Positions 27,398 through 38,860 of a stretch of 64,000 nt of DNA are shown here, piece by piece. Below the pieces are notes generated by a model. The model saw only the letters and a list, made by a program, of their open reading frames with translations, was not told the origin of the DNA and did no database searches. The stretch comes from Thalassotalea sp. G2M2-11 (GTDB lineage: Bacteria > Pseudomonadota > Gammaproteobacteria > Enterobacterales > Alteromonadaceae): the NCBI RefSeq assembly GCF_017168195.1, contig NZ_JADNYL010000002.1, positions 868,001 to 932,000 of the forward strand, written 5' to 3'. The position numbers and the translations under genes were made by a program. Position 1 is the stretch's first letter; every line of letters starts with the position of its first letter.

Positions 27398-27790
27398 GGT
27401 CGTATAGTAGGCCTTTATTTTAGCGACTATCGCTTCATTCGCAGCTGGAAAGTCAATTTTCGATAACTCTTCTAGAGCAAACCATCCTTGTTGCTGACCT
27501 TCTTGCGCATTCGGCTCGCCAGAAAAATTATCTACTAAATACACATCGAGCAGCACTTGTTTATCGCCATAGTCATGAGAAATTTTCATTAATTCTGTAC
27601 AAGCTAATACGTCTATGGCAACTTCTTCTTTAAGCTCTCTAGCAAGCGCTTGAGCCACAGTTTCGCCTTGCTCTACCTTGCCGCCAGGAAACTCCCACTT
27701 ACCTCCCTGATGCGCGTGATCAAGTCGTTTGGTTAAAAAAAACTGATGATTTGAGACAATGACACCAACAGCCACATGCACTTGTTTCAT
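27395..27790 (-). CDS. mutT: MutT-type Nudix hydrolase (8-oxo-dGTP diphosphatase)
   Basis: MutT removes oxidised 8-oxo-dGTP from the nucleotide pool. It is 131 residues (E. coli 129), opening MKQVHVAVGVIVSN. The Nudix box GGKVEQGETVAQALARELKEEVAI keeps all metal-binding glutamates, but has Ala where the consensus has Gly near its end. The start at 27790 has GGGAG about 11 bases upstream. Placement beside secA is standard for this gene. A strong secA terminator lies directly before its ribosome binding site, so expression may rely on readthrough or a weak local promoter. The stop codon falls within a solitary repeat end. Confidence 0.9.
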   Translation of the reverse strand: MKQVHVAVGVIVSNHQFFLTKRLDHAHQGGKWEFPGGKVEQGETVAQALARELKEEVAIDVLACTELMKISHDYGDKQVLLDVYLVDNFSGEPNAQEGQQQGWFALEELSKIDFPAANEAIVAKIKAYYTT

Positions 27791-27805
27791 TTTAATAGCT
27801 ACTCC

Positions 27806-27839
27806 CAAAAAATAATGCCAATCAATTGATTGGCATTAT
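27806..27839 (-). terminator. Rho-independent terminator of secA
   Basis: A 28-base perfect palindrome, ATAATGCCAATCAA / TTGATTGGCATTAT (27812-27839), is followed on the minus strand by six T residues. It lies between secA and mutT, only about 16 bases upstream of the mutT start. Confidence 0.85.
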
Positions 27840-27862
27840 GAAGTGAAATCTGGATGGTTTAG

Positions 27863-30562
27863 TTAGGTCAACTTACCATGACATTGTTTATATTTCTTAC
27901 CAGAACCGCAAGGGCAAGGTTCATTTCTTCCTACGCGAGGCATTTGTTGCTGTGCTGTAGGGTTCTCAGATGACTCGTGCGTATATTCTTTTGGCACATC
28001 TTCGGCTTTGCGATGTTGTTCTTCAACTGCTTCAACATCCGATTCCTCACGGATCTTCACCTTACTTAAAATGCCAATCACATCATATTTAAGATTTTCC
28101 AATAATTCTGAGAATAATTCAAATGACTCACGCTTGAACTCTTGCTTCGGATTCTTTTGTGCATAGCCACGTAAATGAATACCTTGACGAAGGTGGTCCA
28201 TCGCCGCTAAATGTTCTTTCCAATGAGAGTCTAAGCTTTGTAACATCACTGCTTTTTCAAACTGGCGTAGCACATCAGCACCGACCATTTCTTCCTTCGC
28301 TTCGTATTCTTGCTCAACCCGCTCAAGAATTTTTTCACGTAAGGGCTCTTCATGTAATTTACTGTCTTGTTCAAGCCATTGCGCAATCGGCATTTCGATT
28401 GCCAAATCACCCTTAATACGCTCTTCAAGCCCAGGAATGTCCCACATTTCTTCTAAAGATTGCGGCGGAATATGTTGATCAATTATGCCATTAACTACGT
28501 CTACACGAATTGCACTGATCACGTCTTTAATGTCTGATTCGTCCATTAACTCATTACGTTGCTCATAAATGACTTTACGTTGATCATTTGAGACATCGTC
28601 ATATTCCAGCAATTGCTTACGAATATCAAAGTTTCGACCCTCTACTTTACGTTGAGCATTCTCGATACTCTTGGTTACCCAAGGATGCTCGATGGCTTCA
28701 CCACGTTCCATGCCTAACTTACGCATCATATTGGTAATACGTTCTGAAGCAAAAATCCGCATTAAACCATCTTCCATGGATAGATAAAAACGCGTTGAAC
28801 CAGCATCACCTTGACGACCAGAACGACCACGCAACTGATTATCGATACGGCGGGATTCATGTCGTTCAGTAGCTACAATATGTAAACCACCTAACTCCAA
28901 CACCTTATTGTGCTCTTCTTGCCACGCTTCTTTTGCTTTAGCGATATTTTCTTCTGTTGGATTTTTTAACTTAGCAACAATGGCATCAAAATTACCGCCT
29001 AACACGATATCGGTACCACGTCCGGCCATGTTTGTTGCTATAGTCACCGCGCCAATCTTACCGGCATCAGCAACAATCTCGGCTTCCTGCTGATGGAACT
29101 TAGCATTCAATACCTTATGCTTAATCTTGGCTTTCTTCAGGTAAGAAGATAAAAATTCAGAGGTTTCAATGCTGATCGTACCAACCAATACCGGCTGACC
29201 ACGTTCTACACAATCTTGTATATCTTCTAAAATCGCTTCAAATTTTTCTTCTGCGGTAAGATAAATTAAATCGGGTAAATCTTTACGGATCATCGGTTGG
29301 TTAGTTGGAATAACCACCGTTTCCAAACCATAAATATGATTAAACTCAAACGCTTCAGTGTCTGCAGTACCTGTCATACCTGACAGTTTTTCATAGATAC
29401 GGAAGAAGTTCTGGAAAGTAATAGAGGCCAATGTTTGGTTTTCATTTTGAATATCTACCCCTTCTTTTGCTTCCACAGCTTGGTGTAAACCTTCTGACCA
29501 ACGACGACCTTCCATGGTACGACCGGTATGCTCATCAACGATCACAATTTCGCCATCTTTAACGATATAATCGACATCTTTTTGGAACAATTTATGGGCG
29601 CGTAATGCCGCCATCACATGATGTAGTAAAGTGATGTTACCCGCTGAAAATAATGAATCGCCATCTTCAATTAAACCTTGCTCATTCATGATCTCTTCGA
29701 TACGTATCTGACCACGTTCAGTAAGATATATTTGCTTGGCTTTCTCATCTATGGTGTAGTCACCTTCAACAAAGTCTTCTTTTTGACCAACTTCTTCTTC
29801 TTTATCTTCTTCATTTTGCAAGTCTAAACTCGGCACAATGGCATTGATCTTTTTATATAGCTCAGAGCTATCTTCTGCTGCACCGGAGATGATCAATGGA
29901 GTACGCGCTTCATCAATTAATATTGAATCGACTTCATCGACAACCGCAAAGTGTAATGGGCGCTGTACTCGCTCTTCTGGTGAGAACGCCATATTATCGC
30001 GTAAATAATCAAAGCCAAACTCGTTGTTAGTACCGTATGTAACATCCGCTTGATAAGCTGCTTGCTTATCTTGTGGGCTCAAACCAGGAATATTACAGCC
30101 AACCGTTAAGCCCAAAAATTCAAATAATGGTCTTGCCCAATCAGCATCACGGCGGGCTAAGTAGTCATTAACTGTGATGACATGTACACCTTTACCCGTT
30201 AAAGCATTTAAATATGAAGGTAGTGTTGCCGTAAGAGTTTTACCCTCACCCGTTCTCATTTCAGCAATTTTGCCATCGTTAAGCACCATACCGCCGATCA
30301 TCTGTACATCGAAGTGGCGCATACCAAAGACACGCTTACTCGCTTCACGTACGACGGCAAATGCTTCTGGTAATAAACTATCTAAAGTTTCTCCATTGGC
30401 AATACGTTCTTTAAATTCAGCAGTTTTTGCTTTTAACTCGTCATCACTTAAGGCTTCTAATACCGGTTCTAGAGCATTTATTTTTGTTACTTCTTTGCCC
30501 ATCTGTTTGAGTAATCGATCATTACGACTACCAAACAACTTTGTCATTAACTTTACAAACAT
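27863..30562 (-). CDS. secA: Preprotein translocase ATPase SecA
   Basis: SecA is the motor that drives unfolded preproteins through SecYEG. It is 899 residues (E. coli 901). Nucleotide-binding motifs are [14 protein letters not shown] and [16 protein letters not shown]; motif [13 protein letters not shown] and the second helicase domain ([26 protein letters not shown]) are intact. The C terminus carries the zinc and SecB-binding tail [14 protein letters not shown]. No secM-like upstream arrest gene is seen; an M23 peptidase gene ending in a terminator precedes it instead, so secA should have its own promoter between 30563 and 30616. Confidence 0.98.
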   Translation of the reverse strand: MFVKLMTKLFGSRNDRLLKQMGKEVTKINALEPVLEALSDDELKAKTAEFKERIANGETLDSLLPEAFAVVREASKRVFGMRHFDVQMIGGMVLNDGKIAEMRTGEGKTLTATLPSYLNALTGKGVHVITVNDYLARRDADWARPLFEFLGLTVGCNIPGLSPQDKQAAYQADVTYGTNNEFGFDYLRDNMAFSPEERVQRPLHFAVVDEVDSILIDEARTPLIISGAAEDSSELYKKINAIVPSLDLQNEEDKEEEVGQKEDFVEGDYTIDEKAKQIYLTERGQIRIEEIMNEQGLIEDGDSLFSAGNITLLHHVMAALRAHKLFQKDVDYIVKDGEIVIVDEHTGRTMEGRRWSEGLHQAVEAKEGVDIQNENQTLASITFQNFFRIYEKLSGMTGTADTEAFEFNHIYGLETVVIPTNQPMIRKDLPDLIYLTAEEKFEAILEDIQDCVERGQPVLVGTISIETSEFLSSYLKKAKIKHKVLNAKFHQQEAEIVADAGKIGAVTIATNMAGRGTDIVLGGNFDAIVAKLKNPTEENIAKAKEAWQEEHNKVLELGGLHIVATERHESRRIDNQLRGRSGRQGDAGSTRFYLSMEDGLMRIFASERITNMMRKLGMERGEAIEHPWVTKSIENAQRKVEGRNFDIRKQLLEYDDVSNDQRKVIYEQRNELMDESDIKDVISAIRVDVVNGIIDQHIPPQSLEEMWDIPGLEERIKGDLAIEMPIAQWLEQDSKLHEEPLREKILERVEQEYEAKEEMVGADVLRQFEKAVMLQSLDSHWKEHLAAMDHLRQGIHLRGYAQKNPKQEFKRESFELFSELLENLKYDVIGILSKVKIREESDVEAVEEQHRKAEDVPKEYTHESSENPTAQQQMPRVGRNEPCPCGSGKKYKQCHGKLT

Positions 30563-30616
30563 CTTATTTAAACCATCTAAAAATGAGTAGCAGAAAACTG
30601 CTGCTTTAAAATAAAA

Positions 30617-30638
30617 GTGATCGGCCGAAGCCGATCAC
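30617..30638. terminator. Terminator between M23 peptidase gene and secA
   Basis: GTGATCGGC / GCCGATCAC forms a nine-pair stem. On the minus strand the loop is TTCG, a very stable tetraloop, followed by TTTTATTTT. The opposite side also has a run of A. Confidence 0.92.
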
Positions 30639-30661
30639 AAAAAAATATCATTTATCGTGTG

Positions 30662-31561
30662 CTATTTAGCTTTGCGATAGACATACTTTATTGGATTAAT
30701 TTGCGTATTATTTCGCAAAATTTCATAGTGTACGTGTGGGCCTGTTGAACGTCCTGTACTCCCCATTCGTCCAATTACCTGCCCTTTACTTACCACGTCA
30801 CCCACTTTTACCAATATTTTCTTATTGTGACCATAGCGAGTTTTAAGCCCTTTGCCATGATTAATTTCAATTAATTTACCATAACCGTAGCGATCACCCG
30901 CCCAAGTAACAACACCTGCTGCGGTAGTGATTATTTCTGAATCTTCTTTGCCAGCAAAATCAACCCCTTTATGAGTCGCAGGGCGACCAGTGAAAGGATC
31001 TTTTCTGGTACCAAAATATGAAGATAACCAACCTTTAGTAATTGGTCGTCCAGATAAATAACTCGTATTTTCTATATAGTGACCCAATGTAAGAGATTCA
31101 AGCATAGTTAACTGCTTTTCTTCAATTTCTAGCGTTTTTTCGACTTTTGCTATCTCTACTAACAATTCATCGAGTGATTTTTGCTCACTCAAATGCTGAG
31201 TCATTGGCCCGCCACTAGGTGGCGCTTGATGAAAATTAAACTCTTTTTCGGGTATATTTGCTTCGTCGGCTAAACGATCCCCTAAGGCATTTAACCTCAA
31301 TACTTGGCTCTGTAGCTCCGCCAGTTTCATGGTCAAAGCTAATACTTGTTGTTGATTAACCGTGCCAGTTTCATTTGATTGTTCAGGTGATTGCGTTACT
31401 GAGTAGCGCAAATTTTCAGGCTTAGCGTCAGCTGACATGATCAGATGGACAATAAACCCTGATATAATAGCAAATACCGTGATCGCAGAAATCCAATGAA
31501 ACTTATTTAATTTCATTGAAAATCTAACGTTTTTTCCACGATACAGTAATGTTAAACTCAT
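30662..31561 (-). CDS. M23 family (LytM-type) metallopeptidase, membrane-anchored
   Basis: This is a periplasmic peptidoglycan hydrolase-like protein. A transmembrane helix near residues 24-44 (WISAITVFAIISGFIVHLI) is followed by a likely coiled coil (about residues 70-155) and a LytM domain (about residues 175-295). Zinc-binding motifs are complete: HKGVDF (H-x3-D) and HVHYE (H-x-H). Other hallmarks are SSYFGTRKDPFTG, GVVTWAGDRYGYGKLIEINHG and GQVIGRMGSTGRSTGPH. Members act as endopeptidases or as activators of other hydrolases. It is divergent from dciA with a 55-base gap. The ATG at 31561 follows AAGAG. Confidence 0.9.
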   Translation of the reverse strand: MSLTLLYRGKNVRFSMKLNKFHWISAITVFAIISGFIVHLIMSADAKPENLRYSVTQSPEQSNETGTVNQQQVLALTMKLAELQSQVLRLNALGDRLADEANIPEKEFNFHQAPPSGGPMTQHLSEQKSLDELLVEIAKVEKTLEIEEKQLTMLESLTLGHYIENTSYLSGRPITKGWLSSYFGTRKDPFTGRPATHKGVDFAGKEDSEIITTAAGVVTWAGDRYGYGKLIEINHGKGLKTRYGHNKKILVKVGDVVSKGQVIGRMGSTGRSTGPHVHYEILRNNTQINPIKYVYRKAK

Positions 31562-31616
31562 AATACTCTTTTATGGTATTGTTAGTAATTGATACGCTTA
31601 ATTACTAGCTGGTTGA

Positions 31617-32084
31617 ATGATGGCAAGAAAAACTAAAAATCCTATAGATGCATCCCACTTGCTAAAATCTTCGTCAGGCACTTTGGCACAAATTGCAGCA
31701 AAAACCAACTCTTTAACTTTGTTAGCTGACATTGTACGACAAACTTGCCCCGACCTGCCAGCAGAAGTATGGCATATTGGTAATTTTCGTCAAAATTGCA
31801 TCATCATTGAAGTGATATCAAGTATCTGGGGACAACGGCTCCAGTTCGAACGCATGAAGATTTGTCAGCAACTTGCCCAAGCGACTAATAATGATTTTAA
31901 TCAGATTGAAATTAAGGTCTCACCATACCGCAATAAGCAAGCACCAATTAATCAACAAACGCCCGAAGCAAAAACACAATTTATCTCAAGTAAAACCGCT
32001 AAACAATTAAATGAAGTGGCAGAGAATGCGCCAGAAAGTTTGAAACGAAAACTACAACAATTAGCCCGATTAGCGAAGAAATAG
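31617..32084 (+). CDS. dciA: DciA-like DnaB helicase loader (DUF721)
   Basis: A 155-residue DUF721 protein. The N-terminal domain (about residues 10-105: LLKSSSGTLAQIAAKTNSL, RQNCIIIEVISSIWGQRLQFER) is the folded DUF721 part, and a basic tail rich in Lys, Gln and Thr follows. In Vibrio and Pseudomonas the DUF721 protein DciA interacts with DnaB and is the ancestral replicative helicase operator, replacing DnaC. Position between lpxC and secA is the usual one. I infer the same role here from family and synteny. Confidence 0.8.
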   Translation: MMARKTKNPIDASHLLKSSSGTLAQIAAKTNSLTLLADIVRQTCPDLPAEVWHIGNFRQNCIIIEVISSIWGQRLQFERMKICQQLAQATNNDFNQIEIKVSPYRNKQAPINQQTPEAKTQFISSKTAKQLNEVAENAPESLKRKLQQLARLAKK

Positions 32085-32091
32085 CCATAAA

Positions 32092-32115
32092 AAAACCAGC
32101 AATATTGCTGGTTTT
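32092..32115. terminator. Bidirectional terminator between dciA and lpxC
   Basis: AAAACCAGCAAT / ATTGCTGGTTTT is a 24-base perfect palindrome flanked by A on the left and T on the right. It serves convergent dciA (plus) and lpxC (minus). The core is nearly the same as in the terminator at 9961-9984. Confidence 0.88.
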
Positions 32116-32135
32116 AATGTTCAGATATGTCGCGA

Positions 32136-33053
32136 TTAAAAGTTTGACGCACTAACTTCCTGAAATTCAATCGGAGAAACGGTGTCATCTTCATAACTCA
32201 CCCATTCCCACGCATCAGTTTGCTTAAATACTTCACGCAACAATAAATTATTCACGCCATGTCCCGACTTATAGGCATTTAATTGCCCTAATATGCTGTG
32301 TCCGCACATGTATAAGTCACCAATGGCATCAAGAATTTTGTGTTTAACAAATTCATCATCGTAACGTAATTCGTCTTTATTTAGCATTCGATATTCATCT
32401 AACACAATCGCATTTTCTAAGCTTCCGCCCAGAGCTAAATTGTGTGAGCGTAAAAATTCAATATCACGCATAAAACCGAACGTACGAGCACGGCTAATTT
32501 CTTTAATAAATGAGCAGCTCGATAAGTCCATGGTCATCGATTGACAAGTATTAGCGATCACAGGATGTTCAAAGTCGATAACAAAATTAACTTTAAAGCC
32601 TTGATGCGGCGTTAATTCCGCCCACTTATCACCTTCTTCAACCCGAATAGGTTGTTTGATGCGAATAAAGCGTTTAGCCGCATTTAAAGTTTCAATACCT
32701 ACCGATTGTATTAAATAAACAAACGGTAAGGCACTACCATCCATAATTGGAATCTCAGGGGAATCTACATCGATAATCAAATTATCAATACCTAAGCCTG
32801 CTAATGCAGATAACAAGTGCTCGACGGTGGAAATCTGTACACCTTGTTCATTCACTAAACAGGTACATAAAGTTGTTTCACCAACGGCATCAGGTGTCGC
32901 TTTAATATCAACAACGGGATCAAGGTCTACACGGCGAAACACAATACCTGTGTTTGCAGGCGCAGGACGGAGAGTGATCTGCACCTTTTCACCTTTATGT
33001 AAACCAACCCCTACGGCTGATACTTGCTCTTTAATTGTACATTGTTTAATCAT
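32136..33053 (-). CDS. lpxC: UDP-3-O-acyl-N-acetylglucosamine deacetylase
   Basis: LpxC is the zinc deacetylase that commits UDP-GlcNAc derivatives to lipid A synthesis. It is 305 residues, the same as E. coli. Zinc ligands are the histidine in [14 protein letters not shown] and the His and Asp in [20 protein letters not shown] and the N-terminal [16 protein letters not shown] are also conserved. It is the final gene of the dcw cluster, 131 bases after ftsZ. The C-terminal residues are EVSASNF; in E. coli the C terminus is the FtsH degradation signal, and whether that applies here is unknown. Confidence 0.98.
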   Translation of the reverse strand: MIKQCTIKEQVSAVGVGLHKGEKVQITLRPAPANTGIVFRRVDLDPVVDIKATPDAVGETTLCTCLVNEQGVQISTVEHLLSALAGLGIDNLIIDVDSPEIPIMDGSALPFVYLIQSVGIETLNAAKRFIRIKQPIRVEEGDKWAELTPHQGFKVNFVIDFEHPVIANTCQSMTMDLSSCSFIKEISRARTFGFMRDIEFLRSHNLALGGSLENAIVLDEYRMLNKDELRYDDEFVKHKILDAIGDLYMCGHSILGQLNAYKSGHGVNNLLLREVFKQTDAWEWVSYEDDTVSPIEFQEVSASNF

Positions 33054-33184
33054 AAATAGCCTTCTTAAGCCTATATTCCACTATAAATAGCACGCCTGAA
33101 ATCGGCGGGCGCATAATATAGCAAAAAAGCCTAACAAAATCAAAACCTCAGCTTGTAGCTTTTAAATTAATTTCAAATTAATCC

Positions 33185-34348
33185 TTAGTCAGCCTGTTTT
33201 CTTAAAAACGCAGGGATATCCAAATACTCATCAAGGCTTTCTTGTGACACAGTTTGGGCTTCTCTGATTGATTCAGGTGAGACAACTGACTGAGTACTTG
33301 GTTCAGGCTGCGCATTAGTTATAAACTCTTGTCCCACGGCAATAGGTTCTACCGCAGGTGTTGGGTTAACTAACGTGATATCTGGTTTACGCTCAGCACC
33401 AATACCTGTAGCTACAACCGTTACACGTAAGTCTTCTGTCATTTCAGGATCAATCACTGCACCGACAACCACAGTAGCATTTTCTGAGGCAAAGGCTTTA
33501 ACAGCATTACCAACCGTTTCAAATTCATCAATACTAATATCCATGCCCGCAGTGATATTAACAAGAATGCCGCGTGCGCCAGCTAAGTCAACGTCTTCCA
33601 ATAATGGGCTTGAAATTGCAGCTTCAGCCGCTTCTTCAGCACGATCTTCACCTGATGCTAAACCTGAGCCCATCATTGCCGTGCCCATTTCTGACATCAC
33701 AGTGCGCACATCAGCAAAATCCACATTAATAAGACCTGGACGAGTAATAAGTTCAGCAATACCTTGTACCGCACCTAGCAAAACATTGTTGGCGGCTTTG
33801 AATGCATCGAGTAACGATGTGCCTGGACCTAATACTTTTAATAACTTTTCATTTGGGATAGTGATTAATGAGTCAACACTTTTAGCTAAGAAGTCGATGC
33901 CTTGCTCAGCATAGTTCATACGTTTTTTACCTTCAAATGGGAATGGCTTCGTCACAACCGCGACAGTTAAAATCCCCATTTCTTTGGCAACTTCCGCAAC
34001 AACAGGCGCAGCACCAGTACCAGTGCCTCCACCCATACCAGCAGCGATAAATACCATGTCAGCACCTTGTAAGGTTTCTTTGATGGTCTCTCTGTCTTCT
34101 TCAGCGCTGCGGCGTCCAATTTCAGGGTTAGCACCCGCACCTAAACCTTTGGTGACATCACTGCCTAACTGTAAAGTCACATTCGCCGATGAATTACGTA
34201 ATGCCTGTGAGTCTGTATTTGCCGTAATAAATTCGACGCCTTCAATGGTCTGGCTCACCATATGTTCAACGGCATTACCGCCACCGCCGCCAACACCTAT
34301 GACTTTAATTACCGCTTCTTCGTTATGATCTTCCATTAATTCAAACAT
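33185..34348 (-). CDS. ftsZ: Cell division tubulin FtsZ
   Basis: FtsZ is the GTPase that forms the cytokinetic ring. It is 387 residues (E. coli 383). The tubulin signature [11 protein letters not shown], the [10 protein letters not shown] loop and the T7 loop region [13 protein letters not shown] are intact. A flexible linker (about residues 320-368) precedes the conserved C-terminal peptide [10 protein letters not shown], which binds FtsA and ZipA (and ZapD in E. coli). The start, [19 protein letters not shown], is standard. It lies 85 bases after ftsA. Confidence 0.99.
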   Translation of the reverse strand: MFELMEDHNEEAVIKVIGVGGGGGNAVEHMVSQTIEGVEFITANTDSQALRNSSANVTLQLGSDVTKGLGAGANPEIGRRSAEEDRETIKETLQGADMVFIAAGMGGGTGTGAAPVVAEVAKEMGILTVAVVTKPFPFEGKKRMNYAEQGIDFLAKSVDSLITIPNEKLLKVLGPGTSLLDAFKAANNVLLGAVQGIAELITRPGLINVDFADVRTVMSEMGTAMMGSGLASGEDRAEEAAEAAISSPLLEDVDLAGARGILVNITAGMDISIDEFETVGNAVKAFASENATVVVGAVIDPEMTEDLRVTVVATGIGAERKPDITLVNPTPAVEPIAVGQEFITNAQPEPSTQSVVSPESIREAQTVSQESLDEYLDIPAFLRKQAD

Positions 34349-34433
34349 TTTTCTCTCTCCGATTATTATCGTTTTGTTCCACCAAAACTTCTTGCTCTAC
34401 CAAATACAAGTAAGTGTTACTTACCCATAAATT

Positions 34434-35669
34434 TTAAAATTCGCCTTTAAACCACGCCAAAATACGTGAACCAATACCTGCGACACCTTCTGTCGACTTA
34501 GTATCATTGCTACTTTGATCGCTTGCCTGCATGCCATAGTGTAATAATCCCACTACCGTTGAGTATGTTGGATCGTTAACGTACTCTCTCAGCCCTGCAA
34601 CATCATGAGGTACTGCAATTCGCACTGGCATTTGAAATACATCTTCGGCAAATTCCACCACCCCTTCCATTTTCGAGGTACCACCTGTTAATACATAACC
34701 TGCCGCAATTTGATCTTCTAAACCACTTTCACGCAATTCTTCTTGGATCAATTCAAATAACTCGTGATATCTCGGTTCCACAACTTCTGCTAAGGTGTGA
34801 CGAGACATCGAACGAGCAGGGCGTCCACCAACACTCGGCACTTCAATATTTTCTTCCATGCTCACCATTTGACGAAGTGCACACGCATATTGCACTTTTA
34901 TATCTTCTGCGTGGCTTAATGGTGTTCGAAAAATTTTAGCAATATCGCTAGTCACCTGATTACCCGCTACCGGGATCACTGCGGTATGACGTAAAGCCCC
35001 CCCCGTAAAGACGGCAATATCCATAGTGCCGGCACCCATATCAACGACACAAATGCCCAGCTCTTTTTCATCATCGGTTAAAATTGAATAGCTCGATGCT
35101 AGGGCGGAAAAAATTAACTGATCGACTTTTAAATCGCAGCGCTCAACACACTTAACAATGTTTTTTGCCATATCATTAGCACAAGTGACAATATGAACTT
35201 TCGCTTCCATTCGCACACCTGACATACCAATAGGGCTTTTAATGCCATCCTGACAATCAATGGAGTACTCTTGCGGCAAGACATGCAGCATTCTTCGTTC
35301 TGCCGAAATTGGCACAGAGCGCGCGGTATGAATGACATTATCTACATCTTCTTGGATCACTTCTTTGTCGTTAATCGGCACCATGCCATTTTCATTTTGA
35401 CAACTGATATGCTTACCTGAGATGCCCAAATAGACAGAGCTAATATGACAATCCGCCATAAGTTCAGCTTCATTAATGGCACGCTGTATTGACTGAATCA
35501 CTAAATTCAGATCATTGACTCCGCCCTTATCCATTCCTCGCGCTGGCTGATTCCCGACACCAACAATACTTAGTTGGTTATCAGGCGTAATTTCACCTAC
35601 CGCAACCGATATTTTCGAAGTGCCAATATCTAAACCTACAACGAGGTTTCTTTCATTAACTTTTGCCAT
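34434..35669 (-). CDS. ftsA: Cell division actin-like protein FtsA
   Basis: FtsA tethers FtsZ to the membrane and recruits later divisome proteins. It is 411 residues, with the actin-fold ATP motifs GLDIGTSKISVAVGE and CVVDMGAGTMDIAVF and the 1C subdomain typical of FtsA. The C-terminal amphipathic helix is ILAWFKGEF. The ATG at 35669 is preferred over longer in-frame readings that run into ftsQ; it begins five bases after the ftsQ stop. Confidence 0.98.
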   Translation of the reverse strand: MAKVNERNLVVGLDIGTSKISVAVGEITPDNQLSIVGVGNQPARGMDKGGVNDLNLVIQSIQRAINEAELMADCHISSVYLGISGKHISCQNENGMVPINDKEVIQEDVDNVIHTARSVPISAERRMLHVLPQEYSIDCQDGIKSPIGMSGVRMEAKVHIVTCANDMAKNIVKCVERCDLKVDQLIFSALASSYSILTDDEKELGICVVDMGAGTMDIAVFTGGALRHTAVIPVAGNQVTSDIAKIFRTPLSHAEDIKVQYACALRQMVSMEENIEVPSVGGRPARSMSRHTLAEVVEPRYHELFELIQEELRESGLEDQIAAGYVLTGGTSKMEGVVEFAEDVFQMPVRIAVPHDVAGLREYVNDPTYSTVVGLLHYGMQASDQSSNDTKSTEGVAGIGSRILAWFKGEF

Positions 35670-35674
35670 TAATG

Positions 35675-36454
35675 TTAAACTCTTTCTTTTGCCATTTGCG
35701 GTTTCCAACCAACGGAAAGCCCAGTTTCATAACGTAAATCAACATATTTTACTTGCTGATCTGCTTGTTTATTTGCTTTAATTTTTGGGTATACATCCAT
35801 AAAACGTTGTACCCTTTTAACACGATTTTCTCGCCCTAAATTGAGGATCACCCCATCGTCTAATGTCAACTGCCATGAATACCGTTCAGATAACAGTAAT
35901 TCATCAATGGCTAAATTGGCGTAGCTCAATAAACCATTAAAATTACGGTAATTTTCTAACGCGATACCTTCACTACCCTCGGGACCATATAATGACGGTA
36001 AGAAGTGGTTAATTCGCTCACTATCCGCCTGAAATGCGACCCCTTGTTCGTTTAATAAAAAATCGCCATTCCAAAATGCAATCGGCTTTTGATCGACTAC
36101 GTATATTTTTAATTCGTTTGGCCATTGTTTACGTACCGACACCGAATATACCCAAGGCAAGCTTTCAACTCTCTGTTGAACAACATTGACATCAACATTA
36201 AAGAAGTTGTTCAGCGCTATGCTTTCTATTTGCTGTTCAATATCAGCTTTTTTGGTATAGGGCATTTCACCACTGATCACCACCGATGTAACTGGCGCTG
36301 TTTCTTCTGCCGAAATTTTTCCAATGACGAACCAGCTTAATGCACCTAATGCGACAATTACCGAAACAAAAAACGTTACACCAAACCAAAAACTCCAATG
36401 AAGTTTTTCTGGTGTTTGTTCAGCTAAGCTTAATTGTTCGCTACGTTGTGACAT
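35675..36454 (-). CDS. ftsQ: Cell division protein FtsQ
   Basis: FtsQ is a bitopic divisome protein that links FtsL and FtsB to early division proteins. It is 259 residues, with a cytoplasmic N terminus, a membrane helix (about residues 24-46: FWFGVTFFVSVIVALGALSWFVI), a POTRA domain (VVISGEMPYTKKADIEQQI; RVESLPWVYSVSVRKQWPNELKIYV) and the FtsQ beta domain. Its ATG overlaps the ddl stop as TGATG. Confidence 0.95.
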   Translation of the reverse strand: MSQRSEQLSLAEQTPEKLHWSFWFGVTFFVSVIVALGALSWFVIGKISAEETAPVTSVVISGEMPYTKKADIEQQIESIALNNFFNVDVNVVQQRVESLPWVYSVSVRKQWPNELKIYVVDQKPIAFWNGDFLLNEQGVAFQADSERINHFLPSLYGPEGSEGIALENYRNFNGLLSYANLAIDELLLSERYSWQLTLDDGVILNLGRENRVKRVQRFMDVYPKIKANKQADQQVKYVDLRYETGLSVGWKPQMAKERV

Positions 36455-37413
36455 CAGTCGTGTGAACTCCCTGTGTCTTTTTCTGCGCTCAATTCAAGGA
36501 TGCGAGTCACCAGTTGCTCAAAACTTAGACCCGCCACCTTTGCCGCCTTAGGTACTAAGGAAGTTTCCGTCATGCCTGGTACGGTGTTTACTTCTAATAT
36601 TTGCCAGTCATTATTTTCATTACGCATCACATCTACGCGTCCCCAGCCTTGTGCACCAGTTGCTTTAAACGCTTGTAACGCCAGACTTTGCAATGTTTGT
36701 TCATCTTGTTCAGATAAATGACAAGGACAGTGATACAAGGTACTTGTCGATTGGTACTTTGCCTGATAATCATAAAACGCATTGGGCGTTTCCATGTGTA
36801 TCGCTGGCAAGGCTTGTTCCCCTAGAATGCTAACGGTATATTCGGGGCCATTAATCCATGCTTCTACTAACACTTCCGCGTCATAAGAAAATGCGTCTGC
36901 CAATGCCTTTGTCAGCTGTGTGGCATCATTTGCCATCGACATGCCAATGCTTGAACCTTCATGAGCAGGTTTCACCATCACTTTACCGCCAAGCTTAGCG
37001 AGAATGTTGCTGGCTTTTGCTTCATTAAAATGTGCTTTATCCACCACAACAAACGGTGCCGTTGGTAAACCACATGCTTGCATGACTTGCTTACTGCGAT
37101 TTTTATCCATAGATAATGCGGAACCAAGGACACCCGAGCCTGTATATGGGATCCCCATATATTCAAGCGCACCCTGTACACAACCATCTTCACCGCCACG
37201 ACCATGTAGAGCAATAAATACTCGATCAATGTTTAATTGGCTTAACTGAGATAAACAGTAACCTTTAGTATCAATCAAAGTGACCTTAAAACCTTCTCTT
37301 TTAAGGCCTTTAGCTATGGCCTTACCTGAAAGCAACGACACTTCACGCTCTGCAGAATCACCGCCATACAGTACGGCAATATGCTCATTTTTAATGTCTG
37401 TTAACTTACTCAT
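36454..37413 (-). CDS. ddl: D-alanine--D-alanine ligase
   Basis: This ATP-grasp enzyme makes the D-Ala-D-Ala dipeptide for the wall precursor. It is 319 residues (E. coli DdlB 306). Motifs are [53 protein letters not shown] and the C-terminal [17 protein letters not shown] with metal and ATP-binding residues. The start at 37413 has GGTGGTG just upstream and overlaps the murC stop by eight bases. An upstream frame extension lies inside murC and is not used. Confidence 0.97.
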   Translation of the reverse strand: MSKLTDIKNEHIAVLYGGDSAEREVSLLSGKAIAKGLKREGFKVTLIDTKGYCLSQLSQLNIDRVFIALHGRGGEDGCVQGALEYMGIPYTGSGVLGSALSMDKNRSKQVMQACGLPTAPFVVVDKAHFNEAKASNILAKLGGKVMVKPAHEGSSIGMSMANDATQLTKALADAFSYDAEVLVEAWINGPEYTVSILGEQALPAIHMETPNAFYDYQAKYQSTSTLYHCPCHLSEQDEQTLQSLALQAFKATGAQGWGRVDVMRNENNDWQILEVNTVPGMTETSLVPKAAKVAGLSFEQLVTRILELSAEKDTGSSHD

Positions 37414-38860
37414 CACCACCACCTGCAAATATCGGGTTACTAGCAAGCTGGCGAGACACCATGCCAATATTACCAGCGCCTTGTGTGATCACCATATCAC
37501 CATCTTGTAATTGAGCCGCTAATAACTCTGGTAATTGCTCCTGATCACCAACATAGATTGGATCAACTTGCCCACGTTGACGTATACTGCGCGCTAAGTT
37601 CTTGCTATCAGCAGTCAGCACAGGTGCTTCACCGGCACTGTAAACATCTAACAGTAATAAACAATCCACTTGCGATAACACATCAACAAAATCTTCATAT
37701 AAATCACGGGTGCGAGAATAACGATGCGGCTGAAAAATCATCACTAACCGATTATTCGGCCAGCCTTCACGCATCGCTTTTATCGTCGCGGCAACTTCGC
37801 GCGGATGATGGCCATAGTCATCAATTAACACCATGTCGCCTTTCTCGGTATGTAAATTCGCTAAGTGCTCAAACCGTCTGCCAATACCGGCAAAACCCGC
37901 AAGTGAAGTCACCATAGCTTCATCATTAATGCCTTGATCGGTTGCCACTGCGATACCCGCTAACGCATTTAAGACATTATGTTGTCCTGGTAAATTAACA
38001 CTTAAATCTAAATCAGCCTGTCCTTCACGCTCCACCGTAAAGTAACTTTTGCCACCACTTTGCTGATAATTAGTCGCCACTACATCAGCGTCCTGAGAAA
38101 AACCATAAGTGATCACCTGACGACTGATGCGAGGTAAAATCTCACGTACCACTGGGTTATCAATACAAACAACGGCTAAACCGTAAAAAGGTAGGTTATG
38201 TAAAAACTCAATATATGTATCTTTAAGCTTTTCAAAATCACCATCATAGGTTTCCATGTGGTCTTCATCGATGTTTGTCACCACGGCAACCATAGGTTGT
38301 AAATGTAAGAAAGACGCGTCACTTTCATCTGCTTCAGCGATAAGATAACGACTTGTCCCAAGACGGGCATTAGTGCCAGCACTATTAAGTAAGCCACCAA
38401 TGACAAAAGTAGGGTCTAAGTTAGCTTCTGCATAAATACTGGCAATCAAACTGGTGGTTGTAGTTTTCCCGTGCGTACCAGCAACCGCCACACCATGACG
38501 AAAACGCATCAGTTCAGCCAACATTTCTGCGCGTCTTACCACCGGAATACGTAGCTTAGATGCGTGAATTAATTCAGGATTTTGTTGATCAATCGCAGTA
38601 GATACAACAATGACACTCGCCCCCTCAATGTTGTCTTGATGATGACCAATCGTAATAGTTGCACCTAAGTCACGTAAACGTTTAACAACCTGATTTTCAC
38701 CAATGTCAGATCCGGTAATTCGGTAACCTTCATTCAATAATACTTCTGCGATACCACCCATTCCAGCACCACCAATACCGACAAAATGAATGGATTTTAC
38801 TCGGCGCATTTCTGGTATTTTAATCGGAGCCATTGCTTGATTATTCTCTTTACTACTCAT
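37406..38860 (-). CDS. murC: UDP-N-acetylmuramate--L-alanine ligase
   Basis: MurC adds L-Ala to UDP-MurNAc, the first peptide step. It is 484 residues (E. coli 491). Motifs are [17 protein letters not shown], the P-loop [26 protein letters not shown] and [16 protein letters not shown]. The ATG at 38860 shares one base with the murG stop (TAATG) and has GGAG upstream; an earlier in-frame TTG lies within murG. Confidence 0.98.
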   Translation of the reverse strand: MSSKENNQAMAPIKIPEMRRVKSIHFVGIGGAGMGGIAEVLLNEGYRITGSDIGENQVVKRLRDLGATITIGHHQDNIEGASVIVVSTAIDQQNPELIHASKLRIPVVRRAEMLAELMRFRHGVAVAGTHGKTTTTSLIASIYAEANLDPTFVIGGLLNSAGTNARLGTSRYLIAEADESDASFLHLQPMVAVVTNIDEDHMETYDGDFEKLKDTYIEFLHNLPFYGLAVVCIDNPVVREILPRISRQVITYGFSQDADVVATNYQQSGGKSYFTVEREGQADLDLSVNLPGQHNVLNALAGIAVATDQGINDEAMVTSLAGFAGIGRRFEHLANLHTEKGDMVLIDDYGHHPREVAATIKAMREGWPNNRLVMIFQPHRYSRTRDLYEDFVDVLSQVDCLLLLDVYSAGEAPVLTADSKNLARSIRQRGQVDPIYVGDQEQLPELLAAQLQDGDMVITQGAGNIGMVSRQLASNPIFAGGGDE

